A DNA stretch of 13,998 bases from UBA8108 sp965659285. GTDB lineage: Bacteria; Planctomycetota; UBA8108. Location of the stretch: NCBI GenBank assembly GCA_965659285.1, contig CBFHWB010000118.1, positions 1-13,998 on the forward strand, in the 5' to 3' direction. The stretch's first letter is position 1. Every line of letters starts with the position of its first letter. The notes below the pieces were generated by a model. That model saw only the letters and a list, made by a program, of their open reading frames with translations, did not search any database and was not told where the DNA came from. Positions 1 through 6,917 of the stretch are shown here, one piece after another. The translations under genes and the position numbers were made by a program.

Positions 1-1363
1 CCTTGCGAGCCAGGAGAACCAGGCCGTGATAGCGAACGCGATCATCCCGGGACTTCGCTACCGCGCGCCTGCAGAGCGCTTCGGCGCCATCCCGGTCGGC
101 GAGGTCACGCACGGCCCTCTCCCGAATCCTGCGATCGGGATGCGCCAGGAGCTTCTCGACGGCGCTGAAGGCGGGTCGGCCAGTGCCGAGGAGTGCCAGG
201 GCGGGTCTCTTCGGAGCATCGCGCCGGGACAGACGCCAGATCCTGCCTCGGCCATGCACGTTGTAGCTCTTGTCGACCCAGTCGGAAAAGTAGACCGATC
301 CATCGGGAGCCGTAGCGATCCCGACCGGGCGAAAATCTTCATCGCCGCGGACGATGATCTCGCGGCGCGATACAAACGAGGCCCCGGCCGGCACGAGCGT
401 GTAGCGCTCGATGAAATGGTCGCCCCAGGAGGTGACGAGGAGGGCGCCGCGGTATTCCGGCGGCAGGCCATCGGACTCGTAGGCGAGGACCCCCGAGGGC
501 GCCTCGCCGGTGCCGGCGAGCATGGGAAGGGTGTCGGGCAGTCGGCCGTTCCAGGCGCTGAAGGGATGCTGGCCGCCGCGGCCGTAGCGGTAGCGGTAGC
601 CGTGATCGCCGCCGGTGACGACATCGAGGAGCCGGCAGGGCGGCCGACCGTCGGGGTCATTGTCGACTGTGAAGAGATTCCCGAAGGCGTCGAAGGCGAG
701 GTGGAAAGGGTTCCAATAGCCGGTCGCAACCCGGGCGAGGCCGGTCCCATCGAGGCGAATGCGGTAGACGCTGCCGCCCTCGCCGCTACCGGTGAGGGTC
801 TTTCCATCGCCGCCGATAAGCTTGTAGGCCGCGCCGAAGTTCTCACCCATGCCGAAGAAAACCGTACCGAAGGAATCGATCTCAAAACCCGAGAGGCCGT
901 TATGCGGATAGACGCTGCGCGTTTCGAGGCGCGCGAGGCTCTTGCGGCCATCGCTCTTGCGGTCGCCATCGCTGTCCTCGAAGAGGAACACCTCCCGGCG
1001 GGTGGCGAGCAGCACGCGGCGGTCATCGACGAGCTTCAGGCCCATGGTCTGCTTCAGGCCATCGGTGAACACATCGAAGCGGTCGGCTCTGCCATCGGAG
1101 TCTGAATCAGCGATCACCAGGATGCGGTCGGTGGGGTGGCCCTTGTAGCCCTTTTTCTGGAAGTGGGTGTTGCTCTCGATGGCCCAGACCCGGCCGGCGG
1201 AGTCGATGTCAATCGCCACCGGGGTGACGATATCCGGCTGCTCACAAAAGAGCGTCAGCTCGAGGCGCTCATCGAGAACCTCCGGCTCAGCCCCACCACC
1301 CATGCCGGGGACGGTAAAAAGAAGAGCTGCAACAACAAGCTTCCAGGGCCCACCGATTCGCAT
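1..1363 (-). CDS. Partial PVC-type putative membrane-bound dehydrogenase (beta-propeller, HEAT-like tail)
   Basis: The frame is open from an ATG at 1363 to the left edge (454 codons), so the C-terminus is missing. An AGGAGG-like site sits 5 bases upstream of the start. Residues 1-25 form a Sec-type signal (hydrophobic core VVAALLFTVPG). Residues 45-380 show repeated propeller-blade motifs: AIDIDSAGRVWAIESNTHF (50-68), AFDAFGNLFTVDND (223-236) and GIATAPDGSVYFSDW (348-362). These match the Pirellula/Verrucomicrobium N-terminal domain of putative membrane-bound dehydrogenases (TIGR02604 type), related to PQQ/glucose-sorbosone dehydrogenase propellers. Two acidic DxDxDG-like loops (DSDSDG at 86-91, EDSDGD at 129-134) could bind calcium. 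From about residue 395 an alpha-helical HEAT-like repeat begins (AVEKLLAHPDRRIRERAVRD). Family members often end in a cytochrome c domain, which would lie off the edge. The substrate is unknown. The family call is firm; dehydrogenase activity is only the family's label. Confidence 0.85.
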   Translation of the reverse strand, partial: MRIGGPWKLVVAALLFTVPGMGGGAEPEVLDERLELTLFCEQPDIVTPVAIDIDSAGRVWAIESNTHFQKKGYKGHPTDRILVIADSDSDGRADRFDVFTDGLKQTMGLKLVDDRRVLLATRREVFLFEDSDGDRKSDGRKSLARLETRSVYPHNGLSGFEIDSFGTVFFGMGENFGAAYKLIGGDGKTLTGSGEGGSVYRIRLDGTGLARVATGYWNPFHLAFDAFGNLFTVDNDPDGRPPCRLLDVVTGGDHGYRYRYGRGGQHPFSAWNGRLPDTLPMLAGTGEAPSGVLAYESDGLPPEYRGALLVTSWGDHFIERYTLVPAGASFVSRREIIVRGDEDFRPVGIATAPDGSVYFSDWVDKSYNVHGRGRIWRLSRRDAPKRPALALLGTGRPAFSAVEKLLAHPDRRIRERAVRDLADRDGAEALCRRAVAKSRDDRVRYHGLVLLARK

Positions 1364-1368
1364 TAAGC

Positions 1369-1374
1369 ACCTCC
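1369..1374 (-). promoter_or_regulatory. Ribosome binding site of the propeller gene
   Basis: On the minus strand GGAGGT lies five bases upstream of the ATG at 1363. It is a near-perfect Shine-Dalgarno site and fixes that start, which is followed directly by a signal peptide. Confidence 0.75.
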
Positions 1375-1403
1375 AGGGAAACAACCCGCTCAAACGACCG
1401 GCC

Positions 1404-1409
1404 ATCATA
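1404..1409 (-). promoter_or_regulatory. Possible -10 box for the propeller gene
   Basis: The minus strand reads TATGAT, about 40 bases upstream of the start codon at 1363, which would give a leader of roughly 35 bases. No good -35 hexamer is seen at 16-18 bases. Planctomycete promoters are poorly defined, so this is a weak call. Confidence 0.25.
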
Positions 1410-1446
1410 ACCCATCAGCGGGAGGAAACAGCCCCGGCAGCGGGAT

Positions 1447-1470
1447 TTGAATACTGAATAGAGATATTCA
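1447..1470. repeat. TGAATA repeat cluster with perfect palindrome, likely operator
   Basis: TGAATA occurs at 1448-1453 and again at 1455-1460, and its inverted copy TATTCA is at 1465-1470. The last two form a perfect 6-bp inverted repeat around GAGA. The cluster is AT-rich within GC-rich surroundings. It lies between two divergent genes and 15-38 bases upstream of the TATAAT box, about where a regulator or a -35 element would sit. A role as an operator is inference. Confidence 0.4.
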
Positions 1471-1473
1471 CCC

Positions 1474-1501
1474 CGCAGTCTGACTATAATGCGCAGTCTC
1501 A
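1474..1501 (+). repeat. Direct repeat CGCAGTCT flanking the -10 box
   Basis: CGCAGTCT occurs at 1474-1481 and at 1492-1499, offset by 18 bases. Extended to ten bases the copies differ at one position (CGCAGTCTGA and CGCAGTCTCA). The TATAAT box lies between them. Such an arrangement could bind a regulator over the promoter core, but chance cannot be excluded for a repeat this short. Confidence 0.35.
1485..1490 (+). promoter_or_regulatory. TATAAT -10 box upstream of the peptide transporter
   Basis: A perfect TATAAT lies 98 bases upstream of the transporter ATG at 1589, predicting a start of transcription near 1497. No TTGACA-like hexamer stands 16-18 bases upstream; the TGAATA palindrome occupies that area instead, which may point to activator dependence. 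A perfect hexamer in GC-rich DNA is suggestive but not proof. Confidence 0.4.
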
Positions 1502-1511
1502 GAGATCATCC

Positions 1512-1592
1512 ATGGGCGCGGGCCAGCCACCTGTGTCCGTGACATTCAAATCCACCCGGCCCCAGCCGGCCGCAAGACTTGGGCAAACATGA
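1512..1592 (+). CDS. Possible 26-residue leader ORF overlapping the transporter start
   Basis: An ATG at 1512 opens a 26-codon frame that begins MGAGQPPVSV, is rich in Pro, Ala and Arg, and ends in TGA at 1590-1592. That stop overlaps the transporter ATG at 1589 in an ATGA junction. The transporter start has no recognisable Shine-Dalgarno site of its own, so the leader could deliver ribosomes by translational coupling. The leader itself has only a weak purine stretch upstream (CAGAGA). A 26-codon stop-free frame is common by chance in GC-rich DNA, and no homology is recognised. The exact overlap is the reason to list it. Confidence 0.25.
   Translation: MGAGQPPVSVTFKSTRPQPAARLGQT
1556..1569 (+). 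promoter_or_regulatory. Short GC hairpin in the transporter leader
   Basis: CCGGC, loop CCCA, GCCGG form a perfect five-pair GC stem ending 19 bases before the transporter ATG, inside the leader ORF. It has no U-tract, so it is not a terminator. It could affect ribosome loading, but this is inference. Confidence 0.25.
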
Positions 1593-3762
1593 ATACACCA
1601 GCCTCCACCCAGGAACAGAACACCCTCTTCGGGCATCCGACCGGTCTCTTCACGCTCTTCTTTGCTGAGATGTGGGAGCGCTTCTCCTACTACGGCATGA
1701 GAGCGCTGCTGATCTTCTATATGATCAAGGGTTTCTCGGCTATGGAGACAAAGAGGCCTATACCATCTACGGAGCCTACGGGGCGCTGGTCTACATGACG
1801 CCGCTGTTCGGCGGAATGATCGCCGACCGCCTGATGGGTCAGCGCAAGGCCGTTGTGCTCGGGGGTGCCCTCATGGCCACCGGCCACCTGTTCATGGGCG
1901 TTGAGAACGAGATCGTGTTCTTCATCGCCCTGGCCCTGCTGATCCTCGGCAACGGCTTCTTCAAACCCAACATCTCGACCATCGTCGGTTCGCTCTACCC
2001 CGACGGAAGCCCGAAGCGCGATAGCGGTTTTACCCTCTTCTATATAGGGATCAACCTCGGCGCCGCCATGGCGCCGCTGCTTTGCGGATATATCGGGGAG
2101 ACCTACGGCTGGCACTACGGCTTCGGTCTCGCCACCGGAGGTATGCTCATCGGCCTGGCTGTTTTCATGCTGCCAAAAGTCCTGACCCAGGTCCTGATCC
2201 TGGTCGGAGCCCTCAGCTCCGCCTGGTTGCTGTACTCTCATCACGCCGATGACCTGGCCATGACCGTCATCAACTATTTCGTCGCCCTGGTCCTGCTCAC
2301 AGCGGCCGGTGTCGCCGTCGCCGCGCTGCAAAAAGGTGGCCTGCCCGAAGATGCCGGCCTCCCTCCCGAGCCCGAAAAGCTTCGCCAACCGGCCTTCCTC
2401 GGCATCTCTGCCGAAAAGGCCGTCTATCTCGGCACCCTGCTGGCCGTGCCTGTCTTCGCGCTCCTGGTCTGCGGCTTCAAGCCTTTCACCACCGGAAGCT
2501 CCTATACGCTCATTTCCGAAAACTTCATCAAAGGCCTGGGCGAGGGAGGCTTCGTGAATGTCGTGGGGGTCTTCCTGAAGCAGATGAGCTCCCCGGCCGG
2601 AATGATCCTTGTCCTTGCCGGGGTCGGAGCGCTGGTGTTTATCCTTCGTGAAATGAGGCAACTCGGAAAGATCGCTCGCGAGCGCCTCTATGTCGTGCTG
2701 GTGATGACCTTTTTCTCGCTGCTGTTCTGGGCGATCTTTGAGCAGTCCGGCAGCTCCGTCAACCTCTTCACCGACCGCAACGTCGACAGGGTCAACCAGG
2801 AGCGGGTTGTTGATTCCGAAGAGGTCGGAAAAACCATCGAGCTGCAACTGACCCAGGAACAGCTGGGCTACACCATCGGCGGCTCAGCCATGACGCTGGA
2901 CCGTCTCGATGCCCTGCGAGAAAAGGCAAAGACGGAGGGAGGCGACCCGAAAGCCGACTGGGTTTCTCTCCAGGTGGCCGCTGACCATGTCGGCATGGGC
3001 ATTGCCGAAGAAAAAGACGAGACCAAGGCCAGCATCTTCCAGTCCCTCAACCCGGTCTTCATCCTGATCTTCGGCCTGGTCTTTACCGCCTTGTGGGGCT
3101 TTCTCGGAGCCAGGGGGCTTGAGCCCAGCACTCCCGTGAAGTTCGCTCTCGGCCTGGCCCAGCTCGGGCTCGGTTTCGGCTGCTTCTGGGTAGGGGTGGT
3201 GGAGTTTATGGGCGTGGGGGGGGCGGATGAGCGGGGCATGGTGGCGGTCATTTGGCTCTATCTCGGCTACCTGCTGCAGACCACCGGAGAGCTCTGCCTC
3301 TCACCTGTCGGGCTGTCGATGGTTACAAAGCTCTCACCCGCCCGGCTGGTGAGCACGGTGATGGGAATGTGGTTCCTGGCGACGGCCTTCTCCACCTTCC
3401 TGTCGGCGATCATCGCTCAATTCACCGGTATCGGAGAGGGCGGAGAGGGTGGCGGCGCGATCCCGGTGCCATCTGAAACCGTCAACACCTACGGCGATGT
3501 CTTCGGACTTCTCGCGGCCATTGGCCTGGCCTCCGGAGCTTTCTGTCTTCTGCTCTCGCCGATACTGAAGCGCTGGATGCACGAAGGAGAAGATGATGAA
3601 GGTGACGGCGGCGGCGATGAACCCGGCGGGGAAAGCCCTGACGACGAGAACGAAACCGGCAACGCTGAAGCAGAGGCCGCCGCCGAAGAAGGACCTCCTG
3701 CGATCGAGATCGTCATCGCTGACGACGAGCCGCCCCCGGCGCCCGAAGGTGACGAAGCCTGA
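1589..3762 (+). CDS. POT/PTR2-family peptide:proton symporter, frame broken near 1735
   Basis: This is an inner-membrane proton-coupled oligopeptide transporter of the major facilitator superfamily. Frame one (1589-1735, 49 residues) carries the family motif EMWERFSYYG (ExxER at residues 27-31). Frame two (1735-3762) continues it without loss: LGYGDKEAY, MFS motif A (GGMIADRLMGQRK, 75-87), GNGFFKPNIS (121-130, with the TM4 Lys126), the PTR2 signature FYIGINLG (151-158), FWAIFEQSGSSVNLF (380-394) and TTGELCLSPVGLS (565-577, with conserved Glu567). The joined product is 724 residues, against about 450-500 for typical bacterial members. The excess is a polar insertion (about 396-485) and an acidic tail (about 666-724). 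Unjoined, frame one stops at 1796-1798, leaving 69 residues, and frame two lacks helix 1. Either a base is missing (assembly error or mutation), or -1 frameshifting restores the product. No Shine-Dalgarno site is seen. Confidence 0.85.
1729..1735 (+). other. Frame break at slippery-type heptamer GGGTTTC
   Basis: In the upstream frame the codons read AAG GGT TTC TCG, so 1729-1735 has the X XXY YYZ form G GGT TTC. A tandem -1 slip here would decode Gly-Phe and then resume at CTC GGC TAT, giving KGFLGYGDKEAY, the sequence expected of the POT family. Equally, one extra C after 1735 would give an unbroken gene. Only a weak downstream pairing (AGGC 1754-1757 with GCCT 1774-1777) is seen, and no upstream Shine-Dalgarno stimulator. 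Confidence 0.55.
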
Positions 3763-3789
3763 ACCTCTCAAAGCCCGCGGAAGCCGCTC

Positions 3790-4734
3790 TCAGCCAAGCG
3801 CCTTCTTCATGATGGCCTTGGTCCGGTCGAGCGATGTCTTCGCGACCTTCAGCGGATCCTGCTTCCAGTACTCGGGGTTGAAGAGCTCGATGGAGAGCGC
3901 CCCGCGGTAGCCGGTGCTCCAGAGATCCTTGAAGAACTGCCCGAGCGGCGCCACGCCGAGGCCCGGATGGACCCGGTCGCCGTCCTTGATCTCCTTGCGC
4001 GGGATGTCGGGGTAGTCATTCAGATGGAAGCCGCCGATCAGGCTGCCGTTGAGGTGCTTGATCCCACTGAGGCCGGACCCTCCCTTGTAGAGGTGATAGA
4101 CATCCGGCAGCACGCAGGCGCGTGGATGCTGAGCCTCGAGGGCGACAAGCACCGACTGTCCGAGGCGGTAGAGATTATTCTGAAAGCCCCAGACCTCGAC
4201 AGCCGGGATCACCGGGAAATTCTCCGAAGCCACCAGCAGGTCGCGGTAGCGCTCGGCCGCATCGAGCAGCTTGACGTCTCCGACCTTGCCGGTAGGAGGC
4301 GCCGCCATGTGGGTGCCGCCGATCTGGGCCAGCTTGTCCATGAAGACCTTGGCCTGCTCGATCGCCTTGGCGCGCTGCTCCTTATCATCGACCATCCAGC
4401 GGAAGAAAGCGATGGCGCCGGTGACTTTGAGACCCTTGTCAGAAAGCTCCTTCTTCAGGTCGGCGAGCTTGCCGCCTGACTTGATAAAGTCGTCGATCTC
4501 GTTGGGCCAGGGCTCGATACCCGTGTAGCCGGCCTTCTCAGCGATCTCGATGGTCTTGCGGATCGGCAGCTTGTGGCCGCGCAGGGTGCTGGTATTGAGA
4601 CTGATCGGGTAGGCTCCTGCGAGCGCCCTAGGCCCAGCGGCAACGCTGGTCGAAGGGGCGGCGGCCCCGGAGGCGGCCGCGCCGGCGGCCAGGGCGGCTG
4701 TTTTAAGGATCTCACGGCGTGAAAGGTCCCGCAT
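3790..4734 (-). CDS. Tat-exported sugar phosphate isomerase/epimerase-like TIM barrel
   Basis: The 314-residue product begins with a twin-arginine signal: SRREILK at residues 5-11, then an Ala/Gly-rich hydrophobic stretch to about 33. It should therefore be folded in the cytoplasm and exported. The rest is a xylose isomerase-like barrel (AP endonuclease 2 superfamily, PF01261 type). Putative metal and substrate residues stand at the usual strand ends: Glu74 (GIEPW), Glu180 (AVEVWG), Asp211 and His214 (LPDVYHLYKGG), His237 (GGFHLNDYPD), Arg254 and His256 (DRVHPGLG), and Glu283 (SIELFNPEYW). A divalent metal is expected, and isomerisation or epimerisation of a sugar is the family role. The substrate is not evident, and none of the neighbours is a sugar pathway gene. 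AGGAG six bases before the ATG supports the start. The gene runs toward the transporter, with 27 bases between the stops. Confidence 0.85.
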   Translation of the reverse strand: MRDLSRREILKTAALAAGAAASGAAAPSTSVAAGPRALAGAYPISLNTSTLRGHKLPIRKTIEIAEKAGYTGIEPWPNEIDDFIKSGGKLADLKKELSDKGLKVTGAIAFFRWMVDDKEQRAKAIEQAKVFMDKLAQIGGTHMAAPPTGKVGDVKLLDAAERYRDLLVASENFPVIPAVEVWGFQNNLYRLGQSVLVALEAQHPRACVLPDVYHLYKGGSGLSGIKHLNGSLIGGFHLNDYPDIPRKEIKDGDRVHPGLGVAPLGQFFKDLWSTGYRGALSIELFNPEYWKQDPLKVAKTSLDRTKAIMKKALG

Positions 4735-4740
4735 AGCTTA

Positions 4741-4745
4741 CTCCT
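4741..4745 (-). promoter_or_regulatory. Ribosome binding site of the isomerase-like gene
   Basis: AGGAG on the minus strand lies six bases upstream of the ATG at 4734, which is followed directly by the twin-arginine signal. Both support this start. Confidence 0.65.
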
Positions 4746-4914
4746 GTACGTTCTCTTGGGATATTCGAAGGGGAAAACTCCAGAGATGAGACTCCATGTC
4801 TGGATTCATTTCAAGCAGAGGATGGGTACGGGGGCATCCAGCCGGTACAATTGGCAGGGAAGTCGCCCACCGGGCTTCTTCACTTGTAACTGGATCCAGG
4901 GTCTGAAAGAAAAC
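4746..4914. other. Divergent intergenic region between isomerase-like and SUMF1 genes
   Basis: This stretch should hold promoters for both directions, but none is convincing. TACAAT at 4846-4851 is a possible -10 box for the plus-strand gene, 64 bases before its start, without a clear -35 partner. The plus-strand frame is open upstream to an ATG at 4756, but that extension is not protein-like and would bury the signal peptide. Confidence 0.3.
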
Positions 4915-6894
4915 ATGACAACGAGAGCCGGAGCGCTTCTGGGCGCGCTGCTCCTGTCGCTATGCGGCGGGCTGCGCTCCGAGGAAACCATTCATTTTGA
5001 GCTGGCTGGAGACAACGCGGCCTCGCTCCGCCTCGCGGGCGCCGCGAGCCTCACGCCCGGCGAGCGCCCCATCGTTTCCCTGACCGACGACAACCCGAAC
5101 TCTCTCGGCGCGGCCTGGGCCGGAGACCCGGTGGCGACGGCCAGCGAGCGGATTCTTGTCCACTTCGAATATTCCCTCTCGGTTCCGGGCGCCATGCCGG
5201 AGCGGGGAGCTCTTGGCGGCGGGGTCCAGCTGATCTTCGCCGGCTCGGGAGACGAGCCCCCTCTCAAAGGAGGGGAGTCCCTCGGCGTCGAAGCGGAGGG
5301 GCGATCGTTTCTGGGTGTAGCGATTGACCTCGGCGGCGATGGCGCGCGCGGACCGAACGAGCCCCACCTCGAAATCAACCAGGACAGCGACCCCGGCCGC
5401 GAGCCTTCCCTCGCCGTCAGCGAGGACATCCCCGACGTACTTTCTACCGCCTCCGGCGCCGGCTCCCTGAGGGTCACCGCCCTGCTGGAGCGAGGGCGCC
5501 TGCGGGTGATCGCGGCCGCGGACCACGATGGCTACGGCGCCAGGGTTGTCTTCGACGAGCAGGTTTCCCTGGGACGCTCAGGCGAGCTGCGTATCGGTGT
5601 CGCCGCGGCCTGCGCCGAGACCCCGGCCCTTCATCTGCTGCGTGCGCTCGAGGTCCGAACGGAACATTCCCGGCCCGCCTTCCTCCGCGGCGACTGCAAC
5701 CAGGATGGCGTCGTCTGCGGCTCGGTCAGCGACCTGGTGCGGCTTGTCGAAGGATGCTTCCTCGATGGCCCGGCGCCGCCTTGCGAGGCCGCCTGCGATG
5801 CCAATGGAGATGGACAGGTCTGCGGCTCGGTCACCGACGTGGTCTACCTGGCGAACTTCTGCTTCCTCGGCAACGGGCCTCCGCCGCCTCCGCCCTGGCC
5901 GGCCTGCGCCGCCGCTGAGGACTCCGGCGAGACGCGCTGCGAAGAACCCTCCTGGTGCGGAAACGAGACGGCCAATCCCCTTGCCTGGCTCGGTAGAAAC
6001 GACCATGGCCAGAAGGAGTATTTCCGCCTCCTTGACGGCATGGTGATGGTAAAGATCCCCGCGGCAAGCTTCGAACAGGGAGATACGTTCTTCGATTACG
6101 GCGGCGACGAGCTGCCGGCGCACCCCGTGACGATCACCCGTCCCTTTCTGCTGGCCAAGTTCGAGGTGAGCAACCGGCAATACCGGCGGTTTCTCGCGGC
6201 CGCCGACTGCGGCGGCCCCCTCTGCCGGGGCTGCGACGACACCTACGACTTCACCGGCGGCGGCTCTGTCGATTATGACGGGTGCCACTATCCCGAGGGA
6301 GAGGCTGGGCTGCTCTGGGCCCGCAACGGCGATTACTTCGAGAGCCCGGCTTTCGCCGACCACCCGGTGGTCTGGATCGACTGGTTCGACGCGGTCGCCT
6401 ACTCTCGCTGGGCAAACGCCGAAACCTCCGTGGACTGGGAGGACTTCCACAGCTACGGACTTCCCACCGAGGCGCAATGGGAATACTCGGCGCGTTGGCG
6501 GGGACCGGGAGCCCTCCCCGGACGCTACCCCTGGGGAGGGAGCGAGGGACGGTTCAACTCGCCGGAGAACATCAACTTTGAGCTCTGCAACCACGGCGAC
6601 AGCCTCGGCCGTGCCGACAGCGTCTGCAGCCGCCCCGCCGGACGCTCCTGGTTCGGACTCTACAACCAGGCCGGAAATGTCTACGAATGGACCGCCGACT
6701 GGTACGATGCAGATGCCTACTCGGCCGCGTCCAGGACGGATCCCTTCTCGAGCAGCGGCGCCGACTTTCGCCAACTGCGCGGCGGCGGCTGGTTCGGCCC
6801 CCCCTTCAGCGTTCGCAGCTCCTACCGATGCAAATTCAGGCCCCAGGATGCCGATGCAGATGTCGGCTTCCGGCCCGCGGCCCGGGCTCCCTGA
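4915..6894 (+). CDS. Secreted protein: lectin-like sandwich, dockerin-like repeats, SUMF1 domain
   Basis: I start the 659-residue product at 4915 because a Sec signal follows at once (residues 1-22, core AGALLGALLLSLCGGL); 53 more in-frame codons upstream do not look like protein. Residues 24-250 are beta-rich and resemble an L-type lectin or concanavalin-like sandwich (SFLGVAIDLGGDGARGPNEP, SLRVTALLERGRLRVIAA), which may bind glycan. Residues 258-331 hold two dockerin-like calcium repeats, DCNQDG (260-265) and CDANGDG (294-300), ending in a Pro-rich WPAC. This layout is common in planctomycete secreted proteins. Residues 374-656 are a SUMF1 (formylglycine-generating enzyme) domain: MVMVKIPAASFEQGD, HPVVWIDWFDAVAYSRWA, LPTEAQWEYSA, GNVYEWTADWY, LRGGGWFG, GFRPA. 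The two catalytic cysteines of true enzymes are absent at the C-terminus, so a binding role is more likely than sulfatase maturation. No sulfatase gene is in the window. Confidence 0.8.
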   Translation: MTTRAGALLGALLLSLCGGLRSEETIHFELAGDNAASLRLAGAASLTPGERPIVSLTDDNPNSLGAAWAGDPVATASERILVHFEYSLSVPGAMPERGALGGGVQLIFAGSGDEPPLKGGESLGVEAEGRSFLGVAIDLGGDGARGPNEPHLEINQDSDPGREPSLAVSEDIPDVLSTASGAGSLRVTALLERGRLRVIAAADHDGYGARVVFDEQVSLGRSGELRIGVAAACAETPALHLLRALEVRTEHSRPAFLRGDCNQDGVVCGSVSDLVRLVEGCFLDGPAPPCEAACDANGDGQVCGSVTDVVYLANFCFLGNGPPPPPPWPACAAAEDSGETRCEEPSWCGNETANPLAWLGRNDHGQKEYFRLLDGMVMVKIPAASFEQGDTFFDYGGDELPAHPVTITRPFLLAKFEVSNRQYRRFLAAADCGGPLCRGCDDTYDFTGGGSVDYDGCHYPEGEAGLLWARNGDYFESPAFADHPVVWIDWFDAVAYSRWANAETSVDWEDFHSYGLPTEAQWEYSARWRGPGALPGRYPWGGSEGRFNSPENINFELCNHGDSLGRADSVCSRPAGRSWFGLYNQAGNVYEWTADWYDADAYSAASRTDPFSSSGADFRQLRGGGWFGPPFSVRSSYRCKFRPQDADADVGFRPAARAP

Positions 6895-6917
6895 AAGTTT
6901 CCTTTTTCCTGAAACTT
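6895..6917 (+). terminator. Inverted repeat after the SUMF1 gene, possible weak terminator
   Basis: AAGTTTC (6895-6901) and GAAACTT (6911-6917) form a perfect seven-pair stem around a nine-base pyrimidine loop, starting right after the TGA stop. A T-rich stretch follows (GTTTCTTTC). The stem is AT-rich, so at best it is a weak terminator between this gene and the macroglobulin gene. Confidence 0.35.

Noticed and set aside
26..1105. Plus-strand frame of 359 residues over the left part of the window
   Set aside because: It is the shadow of the minus-strand propeller gene. Its translation is low-complexity Ala/Glu/Gly/Val with no domain, while the minus frame gives clear propeller motifs, a signal peptide and a good ribosome binding site.
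1672..1734. Start of the transporter at ATG 1672
   Set aside because: Its first 21 residues are out of frame with the conserved helix 1, which is read from 1589 in the other frame. Starting at 1672 would delete the ExxER motif.
3216..3223. Run of eight G in the transporter, and nine C at 11124-11132 in the macroglobulin, as further frameshift points
   Set aside because: Family motifs continue in the same frame on both sides of each run, so no frame change has occurred there.
3763..3789. Terminator between the convergent transporter and isomerase-like genes
   Set aside because: Only a four-pair stem (GCGG 3777-3780, CCGC 3784-3787) with no T-tract is present.
4756..4914. Upstream start at 4756 for the SUMF1-domain protein
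   Set aside because: The extra 53 residues are not hydrophobic or domain-like and would place the signal peptide internally. The ATG at 4915 precedes the signal directly.
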